NCBI GenBank assembly: GCA_016840965.1
Contig: JAEORI010000164.1
Span: 1-15,699 of the forward strand
DNA from: Candidatus Thorarchaeota archaeon
GTDB taxonomy: Archaea > Asgardarchaeota > Thorarchaeia > Thorarchaeales > Thorarchaeaceae
Reading direction: 5' to 3'
DNA length: 15,699 nucleotides
The notes under the pieces: generated by a model
The model's database searches: none
What the model was told of the DNA's origin: nothing
What the model saw: only the letters and a program-made list of their open reading frames with translations
Shown here: positions 7,886 through 14,554 of the stretch, one piece after another
Position numbering within the stretch: the first letter of the stretch is position 1
Layout of the letters: the number at the start of each line of letters is the position of its first letter
Translations under genes and position numbers: made by a program

Positions 7886-8485
7886 TTACTTAGATAGCTT
7901 TGTGACTAACTCATTACAGAATTGCTCAAGAATTAGTCCAACTCTATCCTGGGTTTCAGCTGTACCATAGATCTCGGTTAGTAGATTCAGTAAAGCTAGA
8001 TTATGTAGCATTGCAACAGAAAACTCATTTTTTGCGTAGAAATCAGCGATTCTTTCATCCACAATTCTCTTGGCATCAGCAGTCCTAACACGTTGAATTG
8101 CTTTCCTTCTGACTTCATACATACATGCTTCAAATTCTCTAGTTTGAAGAGATTGCCTGATTGGTCCAATCAAGAAGTTTGCTGATAGCTCGTCGGTGAG
8201 ATTGTGACTGCCCAGTTCACGTACGCTATCATTGAATCGTACTAGAATCGGTTCAATGTCAATTGGAATTTTCTTGGCTACTTCTATTAGAAATGTGCGG
8301 AACTCTTTCCGTCGAATGAGATGTAGATGCTTTTTGAACTCCTCTTCGAATGCTGTTATGATAGGACCAATACCCTGTATAGAAAGACGATGTTTCTTGT
8401 CACGACTGTATAAGACGTCCTCCTCTTCAGAGTAGAACTGCAGGTGGACTAGATATTTCACCATGAGTTCTAGCTGATCAGTCAT
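7886..8485 (-). CDS. Hypothetical all-alpha cytoplasmic protein
   Basis: I do not recognise this 199-residue protein. It has no signal peptide, membrane helix, cysteine cluster or nucleotide-binding motif. The sequence is rich in charged amphipathic helices: an N-terminal LELMVKYLVHLQFY helix, a stretch of basic and acidic helices (about 45-75), and leucine-rich C-terminal helices (MLHNLALLNLLTEIYG, about 159-174). It reads like a helical-bundle scaffold or regulatory protein. The ATG at 8485 follows the TATA-like box by a normal distance, leaving a leader of roughly 10 bases. It lies downstream of the transcarbamylase gene on the same strand, but a terminator and its own promoter between them suggest separate transcription. 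Confidence 0.75.
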   Translation of the reverse strand: MTDQLELMVKYLVHLQFYSEEEDVLYSRDKKHRLSIQGIGPIITAFEEEFKKHLHLIRRKEFRTFLIEVAKKIPIDIEPILVRFNDSVRELGSHNLTDELSANFLIGPIRQSLQTREFEACMYEVRRKAIQRVRTADAKRIVDERIADFYAKNEFSVAMLHNLALLNLLTEIYGTAETQDRVGLILEQFCNELVTKLSK

Positions 8486-8516
8486 CTTTCAACATCTAGC
8501 TCACTCTCAACAATTC

Positions 8517-8526
8517 AATATATATT
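8517..8526 (-). promoter_or_regulatory. TATA box of the helical hypothetical gene
   Basis: AATATATATT lies about 35 bases before the ATG at 8485. It predicts a transcription start about 10 bases before that codon. It stands just beyond the transcarbamylase terminator, which fits a separate unit. Confidence 0.5.
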
Positions 8527-8545
8527 CCTAATTGGGAGTTTCCTC

Positions 8546-8587
8546 AAAAAAAGAAAGAGAGATGGGAGGGTTGGATTCCCTGCCCAT
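8546..8587 (-). terminator. Hairpin plus U-tract terminator of the transcarbamylase gene
   Basis: Read on the minus strand, ATGGG(C)AGGG and CCCTCCCAT form a nine-pair stem with one bulged base and a seven-base loop, beginning seven bases after the stop codon. The stem is followed at once by CTCTCTTTCTTTTTTT. This resembles a bacterial intrinsic terminator and has the same plan as the one at 14563-14602. Confidence 0.65.
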
Positions 8588-8594
8588 TCTTGAA

Positions 8595-9641
8595 TTATCG
8601 CATTGTTAATGCCATTACAGCTTTCTGAGCGTGCAACCTGTTCTCTGCTTGATCAAAGGCAATGGACTGTGGCCCGTCAATGACCGAGTTGGTGACTTCA
8701 AAGCCTCTATCACAAGGCAAGCAGTGCATATAGGCTGCTTTCGGACCTGCAATCTTCATCTTGTCATCATCGCAGATCCAATGTTTGTTTTTATCAAACA
8801 CAGTCTGTGATTTCTCGAGTTCAGGTTTACTATTGAATGGTGGAATGAACTCCTTGCATGTCCAAGCCTTAGGGTAGACTACATGAGCGCCCTCGAAGGC
8901 CTCCTCCATATCGTAAACAATGTCAAAGCTTGAATCATTCTCTTCTGCGAACACCCTGCACTTGTCTAGGATTCTGTCGTCTAGTTCCATGCCCTTTGGA
9001 TGAGCAAGTACCGTGTCGCATCCCATCTTGGTAGCGGCTATAATTGCACTCTGGGGTACTGCGAGTGGTTTGTGAACTGATGGACTATAAGCCCATGACA
9101 TAACGAATTTGACACCCTTGAATGTGCCAAACTTTTCTTTCACAGTCATAATGTCCGCTAATCCTTGGCATGGATGGTAAATGTCGTCTTCCATGTTGAT
9201 GACTGGAATGTGGCTCCAGTGTGCGAAGTTATTGATGATCTCATTTGCACGACCATAGATCCAGCCAACGGGGTCTCCATAGCACCTAATCGCTATACCA
9301 TGGCCCATTCTTGCAAGAACACGTGCTACATCTGAAACGCGTTCGGTAGAATAAGCTTTCTCATCTCCTTCAAGAGCTGGAGCATATATCTTGCCGGGGT
9401 CGAGGAAATATGCATGTCCACCCAGTTGTGTCATCCCTGCCTCGAATGAGTTTCTAGTTCTCAGGCTTTGGTTATAGAAGATCATGAACAGTGTTTTTGC
9501 GTCGAGAAGTTTGTGAGGTTCACCCGTCGCGAACTTTCGCTTTAAATCAAGTGCAACCTCAAGGAGTGTCTCGATCTCCTCCTTCGTGTAGTCAAGCAGG
9601 GTTATGAAGTCCCTGCCACGAAAAGTTTCTGTTTTAACCAT
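8595..9641 (-). CDS. Knotted-type transcarbamylase (N-acetyl/succinyl-ornithine carbamoyltransferase- or YgeW-like)
   Basis: A 348-residue member of the aspartate/ornithine carbamoyltransferase superfamily. Carbamoyl-phosphate motifs are SLRTR (59-63) and HPCQ (156-159), with HCLP at 306-309. The second domain departs from canonical ornithine carbamoyltransferase: the ornithine-binding SMG loop is missing, and instead it has VMSWAYSPSVHKPLAVP (180-196), the proline-containing loop typical of the knotted AOTC/SOTC and YgeW enzymes, then VVYPKAW (254-260) and ENRLHAQKA (333-341), which recall Xanthomonas AOTC. The enzyme should transfer a carbamoyl group to an amine such as N-acylornithine, in arginine synthesis or amine catabolism; the acceptor is not settled by sequence. 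The ATG at 9641 gives the usual family length. No other arginine gene lies nearby, so context does not help. Confidence 0.9.
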   Translation of the reverse strand: MVKTETFRGRDFITLLDYTKEEIETLLEVALDLKRKFATGEPHKLLDAKTLFMIFYNQSLRTRNSFEAGMTQLGGHAYFLDPGKIYAPALEGDEKAYSTERVSDVARVLARMGHGIAIRCYGDPVGWIYGRANEIINNFAHWSHIPVINMEDDIYHPCQGLADIMTVKEKFGTFKGVKFVMSWAYSPSVHKPLAVPQSAIIAATKMGCDTVLAHPKGMELDDRILDKCRVFAEENDSSFDIVYDMEEAFEGAHVVYPKAWTCKEFIPPFNSKPELEKSQTVFDKNKHWICDDDKMKIAGPKAAYMHCLPCDRGFEVTNSVIDGPQSIAFDQAENRLHAQKAVMALTMR

Positions 9642-9733
9642 GATTGGTCACAACCCTTTTAGTCGCATTGTATCTTACAGAAAAAGTTTACCACTTGTTC
9701 AAAGTATAACATATGTATTTGCAAGGATATTTC

Positions 9734-9743
9734 ATTTTATTAA
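9734..9743 (+). promoter_or_regulatory. TATA-like box of the first small membrane protein gene
   Basis: ATTTTATTAA is centred about 37 bases before the ATG at 9776, placing transcription start roughly 10 bases before it. It marks the start of plus-strand transcription, opposite the divergent transcarbamylase gene. Confidence 0.4.
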
Positions 9744-9775
9744 AAAGTGATGAGTAACTTAGTTGTGTGTTGGGA

Positions 9776-10078
9776 ATGGATATTACGTATATGCCTTTGA
9801 TTACTATCATTGGGCTATCCTACATAGTATGTATTGCTTTATGGTTTGGTTCCAGAATTGATCAAAATAGGACTTTACGTCTAAAGAAAATGGTATGTGT
9901 CTTTCTTGTTTGGTTTTTTATTAACTGGTTCATTATTATGAATTTACTTACGAGCCCGACTTTCTATGAACCTAGTCCGGTTGTTCCCGGTAATTTTGCC
10001 CTTTCCTATCTCCCGATTTTTATAATGGTATCAATTCCATTTATACTAGATATGATATATCAATCAAGACGACTTTGA
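9776..10078 (+). CDS. Small three-helix membrane protein A
   Basis: A 100-residue hydrophobic protein of no family I recognise. Three membrane helices are clear (about 7-25, 39-58, 74-94). The loop between helices 1 and 2 is basic (SRIDQNRTLRLKK) and the tail ends QSRRL, so by the positive-inside rule the N-terminus is outside and the C-terminus in the cytoplasm. The loop between helices 2 and 3 is proline-rich and external. The same topology and a similar IPF-I-LD segment near the end of helix 3 occur in the two following genes. The ATG at 9776 is preferred; an in-frame GTG at 9767 would add three residues. Confidence 0.75.
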   Translation: MDITYMPLITIIGLSYIVCIALWFGSRIDQNRTLRLKKMVCVFLVWFFINWFIIMNLLTSPTFYEPSPVVPGNFALSYLPIFIMVSIPFILDMIYQSRRL

Positions 10079-10133
10079 AGAAAAGATACCAAACTTATTA
10101 TGATGAATATTCAACAAATCGAATATCTTGAAA

Positions 10134-10140
10134 AGGAGGG
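10134..10140 (+). promoter_or_regulatory. Strong Shine-Dalgarno of membrane protein B
   Basis: AGGAGGG lies six bases before the ATG at 10147. The strong site suggests translation from a longer message, possibly read through from gene A. It contrasts with the apparent leaderless start of gene C. Confidence 0.7.
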
Positions 10141-10146
10141 ATCTAC

Positions 10147-10482
10147 ATGCAAATAGGATTCTCCACAACTCTTGCTCCAGTTGCAATGTTCTTTGGATGT
10201 TGTTTTGTTTTTCTTTTGGGATATTTTGTAGTTAGAGCACGAAAAAAGGGTCGTGCGCGACTTGTGGAATGCTATATTGTCATGGCTACTGGAAATATTA
10301 CTGAGCTTCTTCTTGCGCTTTATCTCGTTATAGTTGCGGTGCAGAATGTCGGATCTGTTGGACATTTCAATACAATAGGATATTTTTTGACACTTGTCTT
10401 CTTTATGGTTCTCTGGTCTGTTATCCCATGGTTTGACATATTCTATCAGTGGATTGATCTCAAAAGACAGAGAATTCAGTAG
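10147..10482 (+). CDS. Small three-helix membrane protein B
   Basis: A 111-residue protein, not recognised. Three membrane helices (about 9-29, 41-67, 76-98) flank a very basic loop (RARKKGRAR), and the tail is basic (LKRQRIQ), giving the same N-out/C-in layout as genes A and C. Helix 3 ends with VIPWFDIFY, comparable to SIPFILDMIY in gene A. The start is fixed by the strong Shine-Dalgarno. It lies 68 bases after gene A and 65 bases before gene C. The region is visibly richer in A/T than the flanking enzyme genes. Confidence 0.75.
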   Translation: MQIGFSTTLAPVAMFFGCCFVFLLGYFVVRARKKGRARLVECYIVMATGNITELLLALYLVIVAVQNVGSVGHFNTIGYFLTLVFFMVLWSVIPWFDIFYQWIDLKRQRIQ

Positions 10483-10520
10483 TTTGCTCCTCCTAGATTT
10501 AAAATAGAATGTAAAAATTC

Positions 10521-10529
10521 ATTTTAATT
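10521..10529 (+). promoter_or_regulatory. TATA-like box of membrane protein C (leaderless)
   Basis: ATTTTAATT is centred 23 bases before the ATG at 10548 and no Shine-Dalgarno is present. Gene C therefore probably has its own leaderless message. Confidence 0.4.
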
Positions 10530-10547
10530 TGCTCCATAGTAATTAAT

Positions 10548-10880
10548 ATGCAAGGATACCCTGCTTCACCTCCAAGCCCCCTCTTTGGAATTATGTCATG
10601 GGGCTTTTCATTTTTGATAATTTACAGCTTCGTGAGACTATCAAGTGAAGGTACAGATCGCTTTACTGGTTGCATAAAAGCAACCATAGTTGGTATAATA
10701 AGTACAATTATTGTTGTGTTGCTTGAATCATTGAATACTTGGAATTGGTTTCAAAGATTTCAAAGCACTTTCATGAACTTGTCTACAATATTGACTGTGG
10801 CGTTAATGTTATCACTTCCATTCATTCTAATTCCAATTTTTGATTTAACTATTCAACAGTACCATCTCAAAAAATCATGA
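10548..10880 (+). CDS. Small three-helix membrane protein C
   Basis: A 110-residue protein, not recognised. It has three membrane helices (about 11-29, 41-62, 75-97), a loop after helix 1 with charged residues (RLSSEGTDR), and a basic tail (YHLKKS). Helix 3 holds SLPFILIPIFDL, echoing SIPFILDMIY of gene A and VIPWFDIFYQW of gene B. A short proline-rich N-terminus (YPASPPSP) is predicted to be outside. Topology, length and this motif suggest that A, B and C are anciently duplicated or functionally linked, for example as parts of one membrane complex, but identity is too low to be certain. Confidence 0.75.
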   Translation: MQGYPASPPSPLFGIMSWGFSFLIIYSFVRLSSEGTDRFTGCIKATIVGIISTIIVVLLESLNTWNWFQRFQSTFMNLSTILTVALMLSLPFILIPIFDLTIQQYHLKKS

Positions 10881-10958
10881 AATCAGTTTCTGATAGGCTC
10901 TGACCTTGAAAGACTAAACTTCATCAAGAGGTATGTCAATCCTCTGGATAGAATAGCG

Positions 10959-11405
10959 ATGTATATTGACTCCGTCACTTCCCAAATTGAAGAGATTGTT
11001 AACAGAGAAACTGAAGCTTGGGACAAACAGGATGTTGATTTGTTGATGACTGTCTTTCACCCTGATATGGTCTGGCCTTGGCCGCCTCATGCAAAGGCTC
11101 ACGACCCAATGGACTGGGTTATTGAGTGGGGTCGTTATGATGCCAAGCGATGGCGAGAAGGATGGCAAGACCTCTTTGACACTCACGAACTTGTTCACAA
11201 TATTCGGAACATCACGAAGATAGAGATATCCAAAGAGGGAGATGGTGCGTTCGCAGTTGTTGATATTGATACTCTCTGGCGTGATAAAGCTGGAAATGAC
11301 AACCGTTGGATGGGTCGAACATGCAAAATCTATTCAAAGATTGGAAATGAATGGAAGATGATAGCGCAGGTTGGTGTTCTCGATTATCATGATGTCATGA
11401 TATAG
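10959..11405 (+). CDS. NTF2-like / SnoaL-type (DUF4440-like) protein
   Basis: A 148-residue cytosolic protein with the pattern of the NTF2-like cone fold. Its N-terminal helix runs EEIVNRETEAWDKQDVD and leads into LMTVFHPDMVWPWPP, the usual turn and first strand lining the pocket. Strands follow, including GAFAVVDIDTLW and CKIYSKIGNEWKMIAQVG, the typical C-terminal sheet of SnoaL/DUF4440 proteins. Members act as small-molecule isomerases, hydratases or ligand-binding proteins, and no residue here decides which. The pocket strand is rich in Trp and Pro. The ATG at 10959 puts the first helix at the normal place. It lies 90 bases ahead of the acylase gene, which seems to have its own promoter. 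Confidence 0.75.
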   Translation: MYIDSVTSQIEEIVNRETEAWDKQDVDLLMTVFHPDMVWPWPPHAKAHDPMDWVIEWGRYDAKRWREGWQDLFDTHELVHNIRNITKIEISKEGDGAFAVVDIDTLWRDKAGNDNRWMGRTCKIYSKIGNEWKMIAQVGVLDYHDVMI

Positions 11406-11435
11406 TAGAACTTGGTTTAGTAATCTCTCCTAATG

Positions 11436-11442
11436 CTTAAAG
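11436..11442 (+). promoter_or_regulatory. TATA-like box of the acylase operon
   Basis: CTTAAAG lies about 57 bases before the ATG at 11496. It would start transcription near 11464, inside the longer in-frame extension that begins at 11433, which argues that the extension is not translated. Confidence 0.35.
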
Positions 11443-11495
11443 GGCACCGAGCACATAGCATTCGAATTGAATTATTAACAATTGGAGAGAAAAAG

Positions 11496-14078
11496 ATGAA
11501 GAGAAAGGTTGTGAACCTTGCCCTTTCATTCATTGGTCCGATTGCACTGATTATTATCCTTACCATGCCAATTGGTCCATTGTTTGGAGGGTTAGGTATC
11601 ATTCAACCCATTGGTGGTATCTTCGACAATGGTGCTCCAGAACCCGGTGATCAAATAATCACACTCATTGGCCTGGATGCTGAGGTCGAAGTAATAATCG
11701 ACCATTTGGGTGTTCCTCACATCTATGCTGAGTCTACCTATGATGCCATGATGGCACTGGGGTATATGCATGCAAAGGACAGGTTGTTTCAAGTGGTGAT
11801 GCAAAATGCCTTTGCAGCGGGACAAATAAGCGAGATAGTGGGCGGTGCGAGAGCGGGTGCTGTGGGCTCAGACATGTTCTATCGAGCAATAGGTCTGGCA
11901 CGTTCAGCACAAGACACACTTGACTGGTTTGAAGCAAATGCGGCTTCTGACCCAGATATTCAAGAAGCACTCGATGGCGTCTATGCAGAGGTTGAAGGCG
12001 CAAATGCGTACATTAACTCCTTGACAAGTGCGACAATGCCAATTGAGTTCAAGATTCTGGGATACACACCTGAACTTTGGACACCTGTCGACTGTTTCAT
12101 CAATGCCAAGATGCTAGCTTGGGGTCTTGCTGGAGGATTGGCGGACTTTGATCGTCAATGGATTAGACAAACACTCGGAAATGATACCCTGTATAATGAT
12201 CTGTTTCCTGATGTTATGCCCTACACAGTTCCGATAATTCAGGAGCAGGTCAACCTCAGTCTTGCTGAGTATCCACTTGGTCCTGGTAAAGTACCAGTAG
12301 CAGCTATTCCTGAACAGTCCTCTAGCATTAGATTGGCTGAGTTAGCTGAAATCCCTCAAGGCAAGTTAGAGGCTGTAATCAAGATGATGAATGAGGTCGT
12401 CAAGCCATTTGGGGATTTGGAATTCGTTGGGAGTAATAATTGGGCAATCAACGGTTCTAAGTCATCGACAGGAATGCCCATTGTGGCCGGGGATCCTCAT
12501 CTAGGACATCAAGCACCATCAGTTTGGTATGAAGCGCACATCGTTGTACCAGGGGTTCTTGATGTGACTGGAACAACATTTCCAGGACTTCCCGCTGTTC
12601 TAATCGGTCACAATGACCACATAGCATATAGCTTCACTAATGTTGGCGCCGACGTCAACGATGTCTTCGTTGAGCAACTCAATCCTGCGAATTCTAACCA
12701 ATACATGTACAATGGAGAGTGGAGAGACTTCACCATCCATCAAGAGAACATTTACACAAAGGAAGGTAATGTCATTGAATTTAGCGTGAAGGAATCAGTC
12801 CACGGACCTTGCATCGATTCTGTTTGGAACAACTATGGTTCAGATACTGAATCCGAGCCAAACTTAGCGATGAACTGGACGATATCAGGTGTAACACATG
12901 AGCTGGTTGCAACAGATCTGCTGATGAAGGCTGATGATATTTATGATGCCATAGATGCATTATACTGGTGGGACACAGCGGCCCAGAATTGCGTGCTTGG
13001 TGATGATTCTGGTAATATCGGTATGCTGGTGGTTGGGCGTTTTCCAATACGATCTGGATATACTGGTGAATACCCTGTGACTGCTCTCAACGACTCTGTT
13101 GGAATGGTGAGTTATGTCCCATATGCGTACAACCCTCGAGAAGTGAATCCATCTCGAGGATTTGTTTCATCAGCCAACCAGCGCACAATCGCTCTAGGAA
13201 ATTATGCCTATGACATACTTGGTCCACAAGCTGATGGATATCGGGGTAGGCGAATCTATCATCTCTTGGATGTGAATGATGACATTTCAGTGGATGACAT
13301 GAAACGATTCCAAGCTGATGTTGTAGAGGTCAGAGCAGAAGTCATAGTTCCCTATGTCGTCGATGCTTGGGATGCTGTGGGTGATGGAAATACAACCATT
13401 GCTAATGCAGTTGACCTGCTCCGAGTCTGGGAATATGACATGGAACCTGACCTAGTTGCGCCTACTATCTGGATGTATCTTATTGATGCATTGCACTATG
13501 AAGTTTTTGACGAGATTAGGATCATTGATACTTCGATTCCCCTGTCAAGAAATCCAATCTTGGAGGAGCTCATTGTGACTAACAATGCTTGGTACCTAGA
13601 TGACCATACTACAGTGCCTGTTGAATCTCGTGATGAGATTCTTGTACGATCATTAATTTCTGCTATCGATGAACTCACAGCGGAGTGGGCTAATGAGCCC
13701 AATTGGGAATATGGAAATCGTCATGTCATTGAAATTGACCATCTGGCTGGTTTCACTACAATTGGAGGCGAGAGACCTCTCCGGGGTCAAAAAACGCTCA
13801 ATGTAGCAGGAGGTTGGAGACCTAGCAGTGGTCCATCAACAAGACTGATTGCTGATATGAGTAATATCCAAATGTCGTACATGGCTTACCCGGGTGGACA
13901 GAGTGGGAATATCTTTAGCCCTCACTTCGCTGACATCTTTGAAATCTGGTACTCGTTTAACGAGGTCACAGAGCAACATGGATATCATATTCTGTACTTC
14001 TACTCGACAGCAGATGCGTTTAGAGCTGCAGATACTGAAGGCACTCTGATAGAGAAAACTATCACCTTTGTACCATAG
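11496..14078 (+). CDS. Penicillin acylase-family Ntn hydrolase, membrane-anchored or secreted
   Basis: An 860-residue precursor of the penicillin amidase/acyl-homoserine-lactone acylase family, which cleaves amide bonds of acylated compounds after self-processing. A hydrophobic segment (about 8-28) exports it. The alpha-chain part shows DHLGVPHIYA (69-78), ALGYMHAKDRLFQ (87-99) and SEIVGG (112-117). The beta chain begins at the nucleophile Ser313 in VGSNNWAINGS, where Gly312-Ser313 is the expected autocleavage point. Further family marks are GDPHLGH, IGHNDHIAYSFTNVGADVND (about 370-389), MNWT with Asn460 as a possible oxyanion residue, and SANQRT (about 558). All key residues are present, so it should be active outside the cell; the substrate is unknown. 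The start at 11496 is supported by GGAGAG six bases upstream and by the signal sequence following directly. An in-frame ATG at 11433 would add 21 residues. It forms an operon with the next gene. Confidence 0.92.
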   Translation: MKRKVVNLALSFIGPIALIIILTMPIGPLFGGLGIIQPIGGIFDNGAPEPGDQIITLIGLDAEVEVIIDHLGVPHIYAESTYDAMMALGYMHAKDRLFQVVMQNAFAAGQISEIVGGARAGAVGSDMFYRAIGLARSAQDTLDWFEANAASDPDIQEALDGVYAEVEGANAYINSLTSATMPIEFKILGYTPELWTPVDCFINAKMLAWGLAGGLADFDRQWIRQTLGNDTLYNDLFPDVMPYTVPIIQEQVNLSLAEYPLGPGKVPVAAIPEQSSSIRLAELAEIPQGKLEAVIKMMNEVVKPFGDLEFVGSNNWAINGSKSSTGMPIVAGDPHLGHQAPSVWYEAHIVVPGVLDVTGTTFPGLPAVLIGHNDHIAYSFTNVGADVNDVFVEQLNPANSNQYMYNGEWRDFTIHQENIYTKEGNVIEFSVKESVHGPCIDSVWNNYGSDTESEPNLAMNWTISGVTHELVATDLLMKADDIYDAIDALYWWDTAAQNCVLGDDSGNIGMLVVGRFPIRSGYTGEYPVTALNDSVGMVSYVPYAYNPREVNPSRGFVSSANQRTIALGNYAYDILGPQADGYRGRRIYHLLDVNDDISVDDMKRFQADVVEVRAEVIVPYVVDAWDAVGDGNTTIANAVDLLRVWEYDMEPDLVAPTIWMYLIDALHYEVFDEIRIIDTSIPLSRNPILEELIVTNNAWYLDDHTTVPVESRDEILVRSLISAIDELTAEWANEPNWEYGNRHVIEIDHLAGFTTIGGERPLRGQKTLNVAGGWRPSSGPSTRLIADMSNIQMSYMAYPGGQSGNIFSPHFADIFEIWYSFNEVTEQHGYHILYFYSTADAFRAADTEGTLIEKTITFVP

Positions 14079-14083
14079 GAGGT
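14077..14083 (+). promoter_or_regulatory. Shine-Dalgarno of the four-helix membrane protein, overlapping the acylase stop
   Basis: AGGAGGT begins within the TAG stop of the acylase gene and lies six bases before the ATG at 14090. The overlap indicates a two-gene operon with likely translational coupling. An out-of-frame ATG at 14085 lies too close to the site. Confidence 0.7.
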
Positions 14084-14089
14084 TATGAA

Positions 14090-14554
14090 ATGGGAAAAAT
14101 CGATGATACCATTCCTGAACTTGCATTCCTTCCTGTCTTAGTAATCACTATTGTCTTTAGCTTGGCACTTCAGCTTGTTGGTGACTGGAAATTGATGCTG
14201 ATTGCTGGAGCACTGGGTGCTTTATTTGTGAGAAGCATCCGTAAAGCCTTCTTAGTTGGATTTCTAGGTGTAGGTCTTGCATGGAGCATCCTCTTTGTCT
14301 ATCTATCAGTGACTTCTCAAGCAATGGCAGTCGCTAACATCTTCATAGGACTTCTCGGTCTCGAAGGACTCGGGATTGTTGTGATAGTAATCAGTGTCTT
14401 CATAGGTGCGTTACTTGGTGGCTTTGGAGGAATGTTGGGACGAGCTCTATATGAATTCATAGACGAGTTTCTCCCATCCAGTGCTAGAGGCAATCAAACT
14501 ACTCCACCTAAGCCAGAGTCTACAAAAGAAGAAGCTATAACTGAAGAACAGTAA
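14090..14554 (+). CDS. Four-helix membrane protein, partner of the acylase
   Basis: A 154-residue membrane protein I do not recognise. About four hydrophobic helices are visible (about 11-30, 33-49, 53-74, 81-115, the last possibly split in two), with a Gly-rich GALLGGFGGMLG stretch in the final one. A charged C-terminal tail of about 30 residues is rich in Pro, Lys and Glu (SARGNQ to the end). The gene begins 11 bases after the acylase stop with an overlapping Shine-Dalgarno and ends at a hairpin terminator, so it is made together with the acylase. It may anchor, export or protect against that enzyme, or move its substrate or product; this is inferred from position only. Confidence 0.8.
   Translation: MGKIDDTIPELAFLPVLVITIVFSLALQLVGDWKLMLIAGALGALFVRSIRKAFLVGFLGVGLAWSILFVYLSVTSQAMAVANIFIGLLGLEGLGIVVIVISVFIGALLGGFGGMLGRALYEFIDEFLPSSARGNQTTPPKPESTKEEAITEEQ

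Noticed and set aside
10933..10956. Seven-codon ORF after AAGAGG, possible leader peptide for the NTF2-like gene
   Set aside because: The ribosome-like site is only one base from its ATG and the peptide shows no attenuation-type codon run.
11433..11495. 21-residue N-terminal extension of the acylase
   Set aside because: GGAGAG sits just before the ATG at 11496, the signal sequence begins there, and a TATA-like box lies inside the extension.
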